This document shows positions 13,696 through 20,942 of a stretch of DNA of 43,909 nucleotides, piece after piece. The stretch spans positions 1 to 43,909 of the forward strand of contig DASVCA010000211.1 of the NCBI GenBank assembly GCA_036381835.1, read 5' to 3'. This stretch comes from DASULK01 sp036381835. Its GTDB lineage: Bacteria; Actinomycetota; Actinomycetes; Mycobacteriales; Micromonosporaceae. How positions within the stretch are numbered: position 1 is the stretch's first letter; the number at the start of each line of letters is the position of its first letter. The translations under genes were made by a program, and so were the position numbers. The notes beneath the pieces were generated by a model, which saw only the letters and a list, made by a program, of their open reading frames with translations, ran no database searches and had not been told where the DNA came from.

Positions 13696-13999
13696 CGCGG
13701 CACCTCGCACACGATCGGCGAAGGACGTACGTGTCCCGGTCCCGGTTACCGCTGTGATCGAGATATCGGGCACCCCCGTAGATCACTCCCCGGCGCCGGT
13801 CCGGCGGTGTCGCCTCCCCTTCCGCCGCGCACTGCTGCCACACCGTGCAGTGGGTGAAGCAGGTGTGCTGCGCCAGCGCGATCGCGTCCCGGTCGGACGA
13901 GCACCACATGTCCGGGCTCTCGGTACACAGTCCGCGAACACGCCAGTCCCCGCCGCGGTCGAGGGTGAGTCCGTAGGCGGATCGCGACATGCGGCTCAT
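13685..13999 (-). CDS. WhiB-like iron-sulfur transcription regulator
   Basis: 104 residues from the ATG at 13999. It has the Wbl plan: DWRVRGLC (Cys25), then CFTHCTVWQQC (Cys47, Cys51, Cys57) and the GVIYGG turn (71-76) in place of GVWGG. The four cysteines would hold a [4Fe-4S] cluster, and the protein would bind the host sigma factor region 4 to redirect transcription or block septation, as known for phage TM4 WhiB. The spacing between the second and third Cys is three residues, where the family norm is two. Coupled to the XRE gene upstream (ATGA). Confidence 0.9.
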   Translation of the reverse strand: MSRMSRSAYGLTLDRGGDWRVRGLCTESPDMWCSSDRDAIALAQHTCFTHCTVWQQCAAEGEATPPDRRRGVIYGGARYLDHSGNRDRDTYVLRRSCARCRDGR

Positions 14000-14202
14000 G
14001 GCACACGCTCCAACCCCACCCGACACCCCAGCACCCTGGCCATGGCCGAGATGGTGGACAGGTTCCCCCGGTTCAACCCGCGCTCGATCAGACTCACCGT
14101 GGCCGGACTGATCCCGGCACGCTGTGCGAGCACCGCCTTGGACATGCCGACCGACTCGCGCAACTGCACCAGTTCGGCCACGACGGGTTCGAGGCGCGTC
14201 AT
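13996..14202 (-). CDS. XRE-type helix-turn-helix regulator (68 aa)
   Basis: ATG at 14202 (MTRLEPVVAELVQLRESVGM). One complete XRE domain: SKAVLAQRAGISPATVSLIE followed by RGLNRGNLSTISAMARVLG. This is a Cro-sized DNA-binding protein with no extra domain. It is made in the early operon together with the WhiB-like protein and may act on the repressor region or on host genes; the target cannot be read from the sequence. Confidence 0.88.
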   Translation of the reverse strand: MTRLEPVVAELVQLRESVGMSKAVLAQRAGISPATVSLIERGLNRGNLSTISAMARVLGCRVGLERVP

Positions 14203-14279
14203 CGCGTCACCCGCCAGATCGAGATCACGGCCACGACGCCCAGGATCAGCAGCGCCAGAACGTCCCAACCGGTCGTCAT
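14199..14279 (-). CDS. 26-residue single-pass membrane microprotein
   Basis: ATG at 14279 overlaps the stop before it (ATGA), and its TGA overlaps the next ATG (ATGA). The sequence is MTTGWDVLALLILGVVAVIS plus a short basic end (IWRVTR), a textbook single membrane segment with a positive C-terminus. Double coupling argues that it is translated. Its function is unknown. Confidence 0.6.
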   Translation of the reverse strand: MTTGWDVLALLILGVVAVISIWRVTR

Positions 14280-14509
14280 GTCGTCTCCTTCGCGAACTCG
14301 GCGCACCCGCAACCGCGCGCAGCGCACTCGGCGCGGCCGCCGATCTGTGCAGCACTTCGTGGCGGCCGGTGCATCAAGGCCATGTGCCCGCACTCACACC
14401 GGTTCGGTGACAGGCTCATCGACGGGGCGAGTGCTGCCGTGTCGATCTGGCGGATCTTCCTCGGCCGCTCGGCCCGGCGCTGCTGGGCGGTCTTGTGGGG
14501 TGGCTTCAC
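14276..14509 (-). CDS. 77-residue basic Cys-rich protein
   Basis: Lys/Arg-rich first 30 residues, then CECGHMALMHRPP and ECAARGCGCAEF, a CxCGHxxxxH plus CxC pattern common in small actinophage zinc proteins. Coupled to the HNH gene upstream. Role unknown. Confidence 0.65.
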   Translation of the reverse strand: MKPPHKTAQQRRAERPRKIRQIDTAALAPSMSLSPNRCECGHMALMHRPPRSAAQIGGRAECAARGCGCAEFAKETT

Positions 14510-14925
14510 GACTCACCACCCGGCGCGTCCGAGTAGCCGAAGTCGGCCGTCAGGTACACCCACTTCGCTTCCCGGTGCGGCACCCCGTCCTCGTCGACGT
14601 GCACCACCAGCAGCGGAACACCGAGAGGATCGGCGGACTGTGCCACCAGCCAGCCCTTCATGTACGCCTCAGCCCGGTTGGCTTCGATGAAGTCATGGCA
14701 CGGGCAGCAGAGCCAGACGAGATTCTGCGGCGAGTTCACGTCCGGCCTCTGCGTCCCACCCATCGCTCTTGGCCGACGGTGGTGCAGGACGTGCGGCCGG
14801 CGTTCGTGCAGCGTCTCGCCGCACCGGATGCAGTAGCCGTCCCGCCACATCACCTTGGCGCGGGTGTCATCATCCGGTCCGGTGTAGCGGGGGCGGCGGC
14901 TGGTGGACGAGCGGACGAAGGACAT
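14506..14925 (-). CDS. HNH endonuclease
   Basis: 139 residues from the ATG at 14925 (TGATG with the gene upstream). CIRCGETL and CCPCHDF provide the zinc pairs around the HNH core VLHHRRPRAMGG (His-His), then NLVWLC (Asn) and CHDF (His). The C-terminal third (PLLVVHVDEDGVPHREAKWV) is an added domain. It could be a free-standing homing nuclease or take part in DNA processing. HNH proteins that aid TerL usually sit near the terminase; this one is 6 kb away in the early operon. Confidence 0.88.
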   Translation of the reverse strand: MSFVRSSTSRRPRYTGPDDDTRAKVMWRDGYCIRCGETLHERRPHVLHHRRPRAMGGTQRPDVNSPQNLVWLCCPCHDFIEANRAEAYMKGWLVAQSADPLGVPLLVVHVDEDGVPHREAKWVYLTADFGYSDAPGGES

Positions 14926-15791
14926 CACGCCACCGCCGAGCCGGAACGGCATCCGTACGGCGAGCAGCCATCCGGATCTCCCGCTTCCAGGAAGTCGTCA
15001 ATGTCCGTCTGCCACGACAGCCGCTCTGCCCGGGTGGTGCGGTCGATCGGAGCGAGAGCGAGCGGCACCCGTGACCGGTGAAGAAACGCCTCGCCGTTCA
15101 GCGGTAGGCCGCGGGCGCCGCCCTTACGGATGCGCTCGTCGAAGTCGAGTGCATCCGCCCACTCGTCGGGGTGGTTGTCCCGCAGGTCCCGCCACTGGGC
15201 GTTGCCGTGGTACGGGCAGCCGATGCACGCTGACTTGGCCACCTGTCCCCAGCCCCGGGACTCCAGCCATCGCTCACACGCTCGGCGATCCATGCCCAGC
15301 TCGATCAGCGGGTGTCGGGAGCGCAGGTACAGGGGTGCGTTGTTGCTGACCCGGCCGATCTCGTCGGCGCTGAACCCCACCCACTCCTCGGCCACCCGGC
15401 CACGCGGCACCCGCTTGAAGTCGGGCGGCTCGGCGCCGAGCAGTTCGCGGATCTTCCGCCGGATCGGGGCCAGCCTGTACTCCGAGGTGCACTGCCGCCG
15501 GACCATGCCCTCCGACCCGTCCGGGTTGCGAACGAAGTACGGGACTGACGCGTACCGGTGCTCGGGGTCTATGGCGTCGCGCCGCAGGTTGCCCTTCGAC
15601 ACTCGGTACAGCGGGACGCCGGCCGCGCCAAGGACGCGCTCCAGCCGGTCAAGGTGGTCGTACACCCGCCGCGGTTCCCAGCCCGTGTCCGCGAAGATCG
15701 CCCCGTCCAGCTTGTCGAGCGCCCCCTCGCAGGCCATCAGGGCAAGCGTCGTGGACTGAACCCCGGCGCCGAGACTGAGCAGTCGCATCAC
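14925..15791 (-). CDS. PP-loop ATPase / PAPS-reductase-family protein
   Basis: 288 residues. The PP-loop is SLGAGVQSTT (6-15), followed by GAIFADTGWEPRRVYDHLD, a classic start of the phage phosphoadenosine-phosphosulfate-reductase-like family. Later CTSEYRLAPIRRKIRE and CIGCPYHGNAQWRDLRDNHP hold the cysteines expected in this family. In phages these proteins may adenylate or thiolate a nucleobase or act on nucleotides rather than reduce sulfate, because no partner sulfur genes are present. Expression is coupled to its neighbours on both sides. Confidence 0.83.
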   Translation of the reverse strand: MMRLLSLGAGVQSTTLALMACEGALDKLDGAIFADTGWEPRRVYDHLDRLERVLGAAGVPLYRVSKGNLRRDAIDPEHRYASVPYFVRNPDGSEGMVRRQCTSEYRLAPIRRKIRELLGAEPPDFKRVPRGRVAEEWVGFSADEIGRVSNNAPLYLRSRHPLIELGMDRRACERWLESRGWGQVAKSACIGCPYHGNAQWRDLRDNHPDEWADALDFDERIRKGGARGLPLNGEAFLHRSRVPLALAPIDRTTRAERLSWQTDIDDFLEAGDPDGCSPYGCRSGSAVA

Positions 15792-16027
15792 GCCTCCCTG
15801 CGCATCTCGTACAGCCGCTCAGCCAGGGTCTTCCGCTCCCGGTAGTCCGCCAGGACCGTCACTCGCTTGTCCCGCCACGCGGTGTCGTGCTCGCGGTAGT
15901 CGCAGTGCCAGCAGACGTGCACGATCTCGATGCCGCCGTTGGACTCGTGCTGGCCCATCTCTTGGACCATGCGTTTGCCGTCCCATGGGCACCGGCGGGG
16001 CGAGTCCTCGATGATCCCGTGGGTCAT
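15788..16027 (-). CDS. 79-residue zinc-ribbon protein
   Basis: ATG at 16027 (TGATG with ERF). CPWDGKRM and CWHCDY form a two-knuckle zinc ribbon, with a basic helical tail (LADYRERKTLAERLYEMRRE). Its place between the annealing protein and the PP-loop enzyme suggests an accessory role in DNA metabolism. Confidence 0.7.
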   Translation of the reverse strand: MTHGIIEDSPRRCPWDGKRMVQEMGQHESNGGIEIVHVCWHCDYREHDTAWRDKRVTVLADYRERKTLAERLYEMRREA

Positions 16028-16680
16028 CACGACGACGCCTCCTCGGCGGCCTTGTCCATCTCGGCCTTGCGCTTGCTGCCGAGCCTCGACAAGTGGTCGT
16101 ACGAAGGCGGGCTCAACTCGCGCGCGCGCTTCGCGGCCAACAGCTTCCGGCCGATGTCCTTCAGATCGTCCAGCGTCTTCGCGTCGGTGATCTCGGCCGA
16201 CCACGCGGTCACGAGCACGTCCTGTTCCACCGGATCCCACTCCGGCCGGGCCGCGCGCTCGTACGACATCGAGTCCGGCTCCGGATCGTCGGTCGGAATG
16301 CACAGCGCTTGCAGCAGCGCGATCCGGTAGGCGACGCTCATCGCCTTCGGTGCACCCTTGTCGCCGAAGTCCATGGACTCACCCGGGACGGTGCACTCCA
16401 GGAAGTCCCCGGCCGGGCCGTAGAACCGGTAGGTCACCGAGACGGTGCACTCCCGGGACGGCTTGCCGGTCGAGGTCTGGACGTCCCGGTACTGCGCGGT
16501 CGACGCGTAGGGAAGGGCGATCACCCGGTGCTTCCGAAGGGCTGGGCCGACGGCGTTCACCACGGCGTCGATGCCGCGGAACACGTACCCCTGCTGGGTG
16601 TTCCGGTCGGCCTTGCGGACCGACTGAACGTCCTCCATGACCGCGGACAGCGCCTCGACGATGGTCGGCTTGTCGCTCAC
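16027..16680 (-). CDS. ERF-family single-strand annealing protein
   Basis: 217 residues from the GTG at 16680, which overlaps the previous stop (GTGA); the frame extends further upstream only over that gene. Family features are TIVEALSAVMEDVQSVRKAD, NTQQGYVFRGIDAVVNAVGP, VTYRFYG, and the GDKGAPKAMSVAYRIALLQ segment. It coats and anneals single-stranded DNA during replication or recombination and genome circularisation. The C-terminus is charged and helical. No accompanying exonuclease is obvious, apart from the nuclease-like gene at 11238-11726. Confidence 0.9.
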   Translation of the reverse strand: MSDKPTIVEALSAVMEDVQSVRKADRNTQQGYVFRGIDAVVNAVGPALRKHRVIALPYASTAQYRDVQTSTGKPSRECTVSVTYRFYGPAGDFLECTVPGESMDFGDKGAPKAMSVAYRIALLQALCIPTDDPEPDSMSYERAARPEWDPVEQDVLVTAWSAEITDAKTLDDLKDIGRKLLAAKRARELSPPSYDHLSRLGSKRKAEMDKAAEEASS

Positions 16681-16910
16681 GGCGCCGCCTCCCTCAACTC
16701 CTGACGAGCACGCCGCCATGGGCACGCTGTGTCGTTGCACAGGTAGTCGTACGGCTCGTCGGGGTCGTCGTAATCCCGGTCAAAGTCTCGACCGCAATCG
16801 CACTCGTACGGCGCGCCTCCGCAGCAATCGCAGCGGGAGCAGTCACATGAGCCGATGCCGTCGCCGGCGCCGTTGTGCCGATCTGGAAGGCCGCATCGCT
16901 GACACCTCAC
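16677..16910 (-). CDS. 77-residue Cys-rich early protein
   Basis: GTG at 16910. Eleven cysteines in 77 residues (CQRCGLPDRHN, CDCSRCDCCGGAPYECDCG, CNDTACPWRR), with a strongly acidic middle (DFDRDYDDPDEPYDY). Probably binds two or more zinc ions. Unknown function. Confidence 0.65.
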   Translation of the reverse strand: MRCQRCGLPDRHNGAGDGIGSCDCSRCDCCGGAPYECDCGRDFDRDYDDPDEPYDYLCNDTACPWRRARQELREAAP

Positions 16911-17332
16911 GGCGCCGCCTCCCTGTCCGCGTCACACAACCCACCACCCGTGTAGTCCCCACACACCGAGCAGCAGCACGAGTCGCAAGGGATCACCACC
17001 TCGCCGAGCTCGTCCTCACCCACGTCGACCTTGCGGGTGTCCTTGCACCGCGCGCACCCACCAGGCCCGGTGAGTCGCGGCATCGGCGCGAGTGCGATCA
17101 GGTCCCGGGTCATGGCTTCCACCTGCACCCGTAGCGCGTCCCGTTCGTCCACGGCGTGCTGCAGGTGCTCCATCAGTCGGGTCACCTGTGCGTCCTGCTG
17201 CCGGTTCAGCGCCGACAGTCGGGCGTTGGTGGCGTTGGCGTAGGTCAGGTCCGAGTTCAGCGCTTCCACCCGGCGCAGCAGTTCGGTGCAGTCGGGACAC
17301 CGGTCCTCGGCGAAGACTTCGAGTAGGGCCAT
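16907..17332 (-). CDS. 141-residue coiled-coil protein with terminal zinc motifs
   Basis: ATG at 17332 (TGATG). CPDCTELLRRVEAL begins a long helix (residues 20-85, heptad-like, rich in Leu and Gln). The end has CARCKDTRKVDVGED, then CDSCCCSVCGDYTGGGLC. The arrangement resembles a dimerising spacer between two zinc knuckles. Function unknown. Confidence 0.7.
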   Translation of the reverse strand: MALLEVFAEDRCPDCTELLRRVEALNSDLTYANATNARLSALNRQQDAQVTRLMEHLQHAVDERDALRVQVEAMTRDLIALAPMPRLTGPGGCARCKDTRKVDVGEDELGEVVIPCDSCCCSVCGDYTGGGLCDADREAAP

Positions 17333-17580
17333 CAGTCCACCGCCTCGTACGTCGCGTCGAAGATCTCGGGCTTGCACGGGTAGAACTCGCCCGCGACGCC
17401 GCGAATGATCCAGTCGTCGAGGTTGGCGGTCATGTCCCCTTCGAGCGTCGGGATCACGATCTCGTCGATCTCGTCGTCGTGCGGCTCGTGGGCCAAGCCC
17501 ATGAACGCGAACACCTCGAAGCAGTTGGCGCCGGTCCACTGGACCGCCTCGACCTCGACGGGCTTCTTCCGGAACTTCAC
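17332..17580 (-). CDS. conserved small phage protein (82 aa)
   Basis: GTG at 17580 in a GTGA overlap. KFRKKPVEVEAVQWTGAN at the start and DWIIRGVAGEFYPCKPEIF near the end are the hallmarks of a widely distributed phage protein of unknown function, found in phages of both Gram-negative and Gram-positive hosts. A single compact alpha/beta domain with no membrane segment. Confidence 0.82.
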   Translation of the reverse strand: MKFRKKPVEVEAVQWTGANCFEVFAFMGLAHEPHDDEIDEIVIPTLEGDMTANLDDWIIRGVAGEFYPCKPEIFDATYEAVD

Positions 17581-18194
17581 GCCCCCACCCCCACCAGTTC
17601 GCGCGTCTCCACGACCACCGCGTCCCAGTCGAACGTCACGTCCACGTCCAGCACCGGGTACGGGCCGAGAGAGTCGAAGATCGGCGTCGTCTCGTCCGGC
17701 CGCACCGCCACGTGTTCGCCGGTGCGGTGCTCGCGCCGGACCAGGGTCATCTCGATCCGTCGCGCTCCGATCGGGTAGCCGTGGACGCCGTCCGGGATCA
17801 TCGGCTCGGTCCGCTCCGGGTCCAGTTCGACCACGACGGGCATGGCTGCGACGGGGCCGCTGAGCCGCAGTCGGGAAGCGGGCTGCTCGCCGGTGTGGTG
17901 CAGCAGTGGGGACGCTTGCGGCGGGCACTTCGCGCACTCGTCGTCCCACTCGTCGGGTTCGCCGTGCAGGACGCCGATGAACGTGGTCACCGTGGCGTCG
18001 TCCTTGAGTCCGTAGTCGGTGTCCGGCTTGGGCTTGCGGTTGCGCCACGCGCGGTACCGCTCGACCGCGCGGCGGACGTAGCCGCCGTCCACCAGGTCCG
18101 ACCAGATCTGCCGCACCGTCAACGCGATGCCGACAGCGGACATCAGGATGCCCGTCTCTACGGCTGGCTGGGTCCACTCGTCGGGGAAGGTCAT
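17577..18194 (-). CDS. 205-residue early protein with N-terminal membrane-like helix
   Basis: Residues 12-30 (VETGILMSAVGIALTVRQIW) are moderately hydrophobic and could be a membrane anchor, followed by a basic stretch (RRAVERYRAWRNRKPKP). The C-terminal 100 residues are beta-rich (RRIEMTLVRREHRTGEHVAV, LDVDVTFDWDAVVVETREL). Not recognised. Confidence 0.68.
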   Translation of the reverse strand: MTFPDEWTQPAVETGILMSAVGIALTVRQIWSDLVDGGYVRRAVERYRAWRNRKPKPDTDYGLKDDATVTTFIGVLHGEPDEWDDECAKCPPQASPLLHHTGEQPASRLRLSGPVAAMPVVVELDPERTEPMIPDGVHGYPIGARRIEMTLVRREHRTGEHVAVRPDETTPIFDSLGPYPVLDVDVTFDWDAVVVETRELVGVGA

Positions 18195-18454
18195 GACGCA
18201 CCGTCCAAGATGGCGCGGCCGGCGTCAGTGGGATACCAGAGCCGCGTCTCGTAGAAGCTGCGGCCAGGCCCGCGCCGGGCCACCAGCCCGGCGCGATACA
18301 GCTCCATGACGGCGGCCGTCACGGTCTTGCCGTGAACGCCCTGGTGCGCGCTTCGGTCACCCCTTCCACCCCAGCCCGGGTAGAACACGATCTGGCTGTC
18401 GGCAACGGCCCGCAGCAGCGCCAGCCGTGCGGGCGTCATTCGAAGTTCACCCAT
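18191..18454 (-). CDS. winged-helix-like protein (87 aa)
   Basis: ATG at 18454 (TGATG). MTPARLALLRAVADSQIVFY, VTAAVMELYRAGLVARRG and TRLWYPTDAGRAIL form the helix-turn-helix and wing of a small winged-helix DNA-binding domain. The repeated basic Gly segment (RRGPGRSFYE) fits the wing. Possible transcription regulator. Confidence 0.68.
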   Translation of the reverse strand: MGELRMTPARLALLRAVADSQIVFYPGWGGRGDRSAHQGVHGKTVTAAVMELYRAGLVARRGPGRSFYETRLWYPTDAGRAILDGAS

Positions 18455-18636
18455 CAGTAGCTCCTCACTCGGGCAGACAGCAGCGGGGACGCGGTAGGGC
18501 GGACCACCGTCGTCGGGCATGCACACCACGGGCAGCCAGCGGACAGTTCGGCTCGACGCTGAGCGGGGCTGAGACGCCACGTCGTCTCACGCTGTGTCCA
18601 CAGCAGCAGGTGGCCGTGGGGGTCGAGGCACATCAC
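18454..18636 (-). CDS. 60-residue early protein
   Basis: Short product with CLDPHGHLLLW and CPWCACP, a likely single zinc site. Overlaps its neighbours by 1-4 nt at both ends. Unknown function. Confidence 0.58.
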   Translation of the reverse strand: MMCLDPHGHLLLWTQRETTWRLSPAQRRAELSAGCPWCACPTTVVRPTASPLLSARVRSY

Positions 18637-18842
18637 GACGCCACCGCCATCCGGTAGATCCAGACCTCATCGGTGCCGTTGAGTGATCCCATCCAGCGGC
18701 CGGGCTGGCCGGCCAACTCGTTGCCGATCTGGACGCCGTGGTCCCAGCGGGCCACCTGCTTCGCGGCGCGCAGAGTCGTCACCACGGCGTAGGGGACCTG
18801 GCCCTCGCCGCGTTCGCCGACGGCGACGATGTAGACGTTCAC
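18633..18842 (-). CDS. 69-residue early protein
   Basis: Alpha/beta sequence starting MNVYIVAVGERGEGQVPYAV, with a basic helix (LRAAKQVARW) and a closing strand (DEVWIYRMAVA). It resembles the small proteins with an N-terminal VYIV strand frequent in actinophage early regions. Function unknown. Confidence 0.65.
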   Translation of the reverse strand: MNVYIVAVGERGEGQVPYAVVTTLRAAKQVARWDHGVQIGNELAGQPGRWMGSLNGTDEVWIYRMAVAS

Positions 18843-19087
18843 GACGCACCGACCTGACCGAAGTCGGGCCAGCGCTCGTCCATGCCGCGCTCGACCCAGT
18901 CCGGTACGTGGTGTCCGGCTTCCCGATGGTCACGGATGTGCTCGACCATCAGCGAGAAGTGCCGGGTGCCGTAGTCGCTGCCGCCGAACCGGTCAGCCAA
19001 TGGGCAGAAGCAGCAGCGAACTTCTCCGACTACATCGGCGTAGATGTACACATCGGACCCGTCTTCGCCGAACCGTACGAAGCTCAC
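18839..19087 (-). CDS. C2H2-like zinc protein (82 aa)
   Basis: Two strands (FVRFGEDGSDVYIYADVVGE) lead to CCFCPL, then FSLMVEHIRDHREAGHHVPD. The Cys-x2-Cys...His-x3-His spacing is that of a single zinc finger with a helix. The acidic end is DERWPDFG. Possibly a nucleic-acid or protein-binding finger. Confidence 0.7.
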   Translation of the reverse strand: MSFVRFGEDGSDVYIYADVVGEVRCCFCPLADRFGGSDYGTRHFSLMVEHIRDHREAGHHVPDWVERGMDERWPDFGQVGAS

Positions 19088-19143
19088 GACTCACCGTCCG
19101 GCTTCGGCTCCGGTACCGGGATGGGCTCGGGGTACCAGCTCAT
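19084..19143 (-). CDS. 19-residue proline-rich micro-ORF
   Basis: ATG at 19143 overlaps the stop of the membrane-protein gene (ATGA) and its TGA overlaps the next ATG (ATGA). The peptide is MSWYPEPIPVPEPKPDGES. Without it there would be a 53-nt gap in an otherwise gapless stretch, so it may be translated, or may serve only to pass ribosomes on to the next gene. Confidence 0.4.
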   Translation of the reverse strand: MSWYPEPIPVPEPKPDGES

Positions 19144-19436
19144 GACGCACCACCCTTGGCGGGACGGGTCGCGAGTCGCCCGATCCAGGTGAAGAGGGCC
19201 GGCACCCAGGCGATCGCGGCGAACCGCCAGTCCCCAACGTCGATCGCGTACCACGTCCAGGTCGCGACCATCAGAAGCGCGGCGACGGCCAGCACGCAGC
19301 CAGCCGGAACTCCGGCCACACCGACCTGCTTGAGCGCAGCCCGGTGTGCCCGCCGGTACTCGGGGTTGACCTGCGTCAGCGCCATCGTCAACGCGCCAGT
19401 CAGGAGGCTGAGGCCCAGCAGGATCCAGACGATCAC
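19140..19436 (-). CDS. small integral membrane protein (98 aa)
   Basis: GTG at 19436 in a GTGA overlap. Three hydrophobic segments: IVWILLGLSLLTGALTMAL, GCVLAVAALLMVATWTWYAI and FAAIAWVPALFTWIG, with a basic loop between the first two. It could alter host membrane or exclude other phages, as some early membrane proteins do; there is no specific evidence. Confidence 0.72.
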   Translation of the reverse strand: MIVWILLGLSLLTGALTMALTQVNPEYRRAHRAALKQVGVAGVPAGCVLAVAALLMVATWTWYAIDVGDWRFAAIAWVPALFTWIGRLATRPAKGGAS

Positions 19437-19678
19437 GCCCGCGCCCCCGCCACCGTGTGGAACACGGACTCGATCTCGGACGACTCGACGTAGATGAAGT
19501 GCGACCCGCCCCACGACACGTACGGCCCGTAGATGTCCCGACCGGCCACGGCCAACATGCGTCCCTGCGGCTCACGGGATGTCGGGGCACCGCGAGCGAT
19601 GCGGTAGCCGTAGGACTCGGTGACGGAGTACGGCAGCGAGTCGGGCGTCAGTAGGGCTGCGGCGAGAGCGGCGGTCAC
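19433..19678 (-). CDS. 81-residue early protein
   Basis: GTG at 19678. Beta-rich, with GRDIYGPYVSWGGSHFIYVE as the most distinctive stretch. Overlaps both neighbours by 4 nt. Unrecognised. Confidence 0.6.
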   Translation of the reverse strand: MTAALAAALLTPDSLPYSVTESYGYRIARGAPTSREPQGRMLAVAGRDIYGPYVSWGGSHFIYVESSEIESVFHTVAGARA

Positions 19679-19887
19679 GACTCACCGTCCAGAACTCGCA
19701 GGACGTTCTCGGCGCATGCCCGGTAGCCGCGCTGCCAGTCCGTGACGTCATCGCCCGCGACGACGACCGCGCCGCGAACGTCGCCGAGCTTGGCGCGCAA
19801 CTCGGCGACCATGGCCGCGTACATCAGGGCTGCATCCCGCATGCCGCTGCCGTCTTCCGTCGTCTGCGGTACCTTGTCCTCTGTCAC
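19675..19887 (-). CDS. 70-residue helical early protein
   Basis: GTG at 19887 (VTEDKVPQTTEDGSGMRD), taken because the longer frame runs into the hairpin region upstream. The rest is helical (LMYAAMVAELRAKLG, WQRGYRACAENVLRVL). It is the first gene after the 248-nt gap, so it opens the second part of the early operon. Unknown function. Confidence 0.62.
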   Translation of the reverse strand: MTEDKVPQTTEDGSGMRDAALMYAAMVAELRAKLGDVRGAVVVAGDDVTDWQRGYRACAENVLRVLDGES

Positions 19888-20135
19888 CGCTGTCCAATCT
19901 GTTCGGTGGCCGCGCCCCGGTTCGTGTCCGCGAAGCCGGGGCAATGTCTTGGTGTAGGCCGGGCGTCAGTCCGCGGCGCCCGGCCCTCTCACACCGCTGT
20001 CAGTGCGCATCCGTCGCGGCACTCTTGCGGGAGTTGAGGGTGGGGCGGTGGCCCTTTCCGGCAGGAGCGCTCTCCGTTGCTCCCGCGACCGCCGCCCCAC
20101 GTTGGCCGGACCGTGGCTGGCCCCACGTCCGGAGT
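19888..20135. other. 248-nt non-coding region with hairpins
   Basis: No convincing gene. GGCCGGGCG (19957-19965) pairs with CGCCCGGCC (19977-19985), giving a 9-bp stem and 11-nt loop that could terminate transcription after the ParB-like gene. GTGGGGCGG (20040-20048) matches CCGCCCCAC (20092-20100) around a 43-nt interval. No clear promoter for the downstream genes was found, though one is expected here. Confidence 0.5.
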
Positions 20136-20942
20136 TCATTCCTTCCACCAGGAAGGGAGCTTCTTGCCGCCGCGGCCGGCGTTGATGATGTCCACCGCCG
20201 CCGCGGCGACGCAGTGGTTCCGGGCGTTGCCGGTCTGCTTGCGCAGCGTCTCCGCGCGTCCCAGCAGCCCGTTCACTCCACCGTGGACGCCGGACAGCCG
20301 CTCCACAGCGCGCTTGTCCTCCAGCTCGCCGTTGTAGCGCTGGCAGAGCAGCCCGATCCCGTCGATGACCGGGGCCTCAAGGCCGGGGTCACCGTATGCG
20401 TCGCGGATGATCCGAAGCGTCCGGCCAAGGGTCACTCCGTCGGCGCGGCGGTAGATGCGCATCAGCGTCCCGACTGCACCGATCGCCCCGTCGCCCTTGT
20501 CACGGGTGACCCGAAGACCCTGGGCGCGGACGATGCGGTCCACGTCGGACTCCTCCGGCCGGCCCGCCTGGACGCTTACGCGGAACTTGGCCAGCGCGAC
20601 CACGGCGAGGGTGTCGTTCAGCTTGAGGAACGCCTCGGCTTCCTCGGACTCCGACATGCCCTCGTAGGTCCAGCACTGGATCTGCTGGTTCTCCCACTGG
20701 CCGTCGCCGAACCAGCGGCGCAGGGCCTCGATGCGGTGCTGGCCGTCGATGACGTAGAAGTGCTCGCCCCGCATGTTGACCGTTGGGGTACCGAACTGCT
20801 CGGGGTCGAAGTCGGACGCGAGCTTGTCGACGCGTGCTTCGTTGATCTCGCGCTGGGCGAGGGGGTTGACGCGAACCTTCGACAGGGGAACCCAGCGGAG
20901 ACGTGCCTGCCGTTCCACCTTCCCTGTAGGCTTGCCACTCAC
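20136..20942 (-). CDS. ParB-like nuclease/CTPase-domain protein
   Basis: 268 residues, GTG start at 20942 coupled to the HTH gene. Residues 15-80 hold the ParB N-terminal type signature (VPLSKVRVNPLAQREINEAR, then VIDGQHRIEALRRW). The remainder is helical (AEAFLKLNDTLAVVALAKF), as in phage ParB-like proteins that lack the centromere-binding HTH. The HTH protein just upstream could supply DNA binding. Possible roles are plasmid-like segregation, nuclease activity or regulation; a ParA ATPase is absent. Confidence 0.8.
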   Translation of the reverse strand: MSGKPTGKVERQARLRWVPLSKVRVNPLAQREINEARVDKLASDFDPEQFGTPTVNMRGEHFYVIDGQHRIEALRRWFGDGQWENQQIQCWTYEGMSESEEAEAFLKLNDTLAVVALAKFRVSVQAGRPEESDVDRIVRAQGLRVTRDKGDGAIGAVGTLMRIYRRADGVTLGRTLRIIRDAYGDPGLEAPVIDGIGLLCQRYNGELEDKRAVERLSGVHGGVNGLLGRAETLRKQTGNARNHCVAAAAVDIINAGRGGKKLPSWWKE

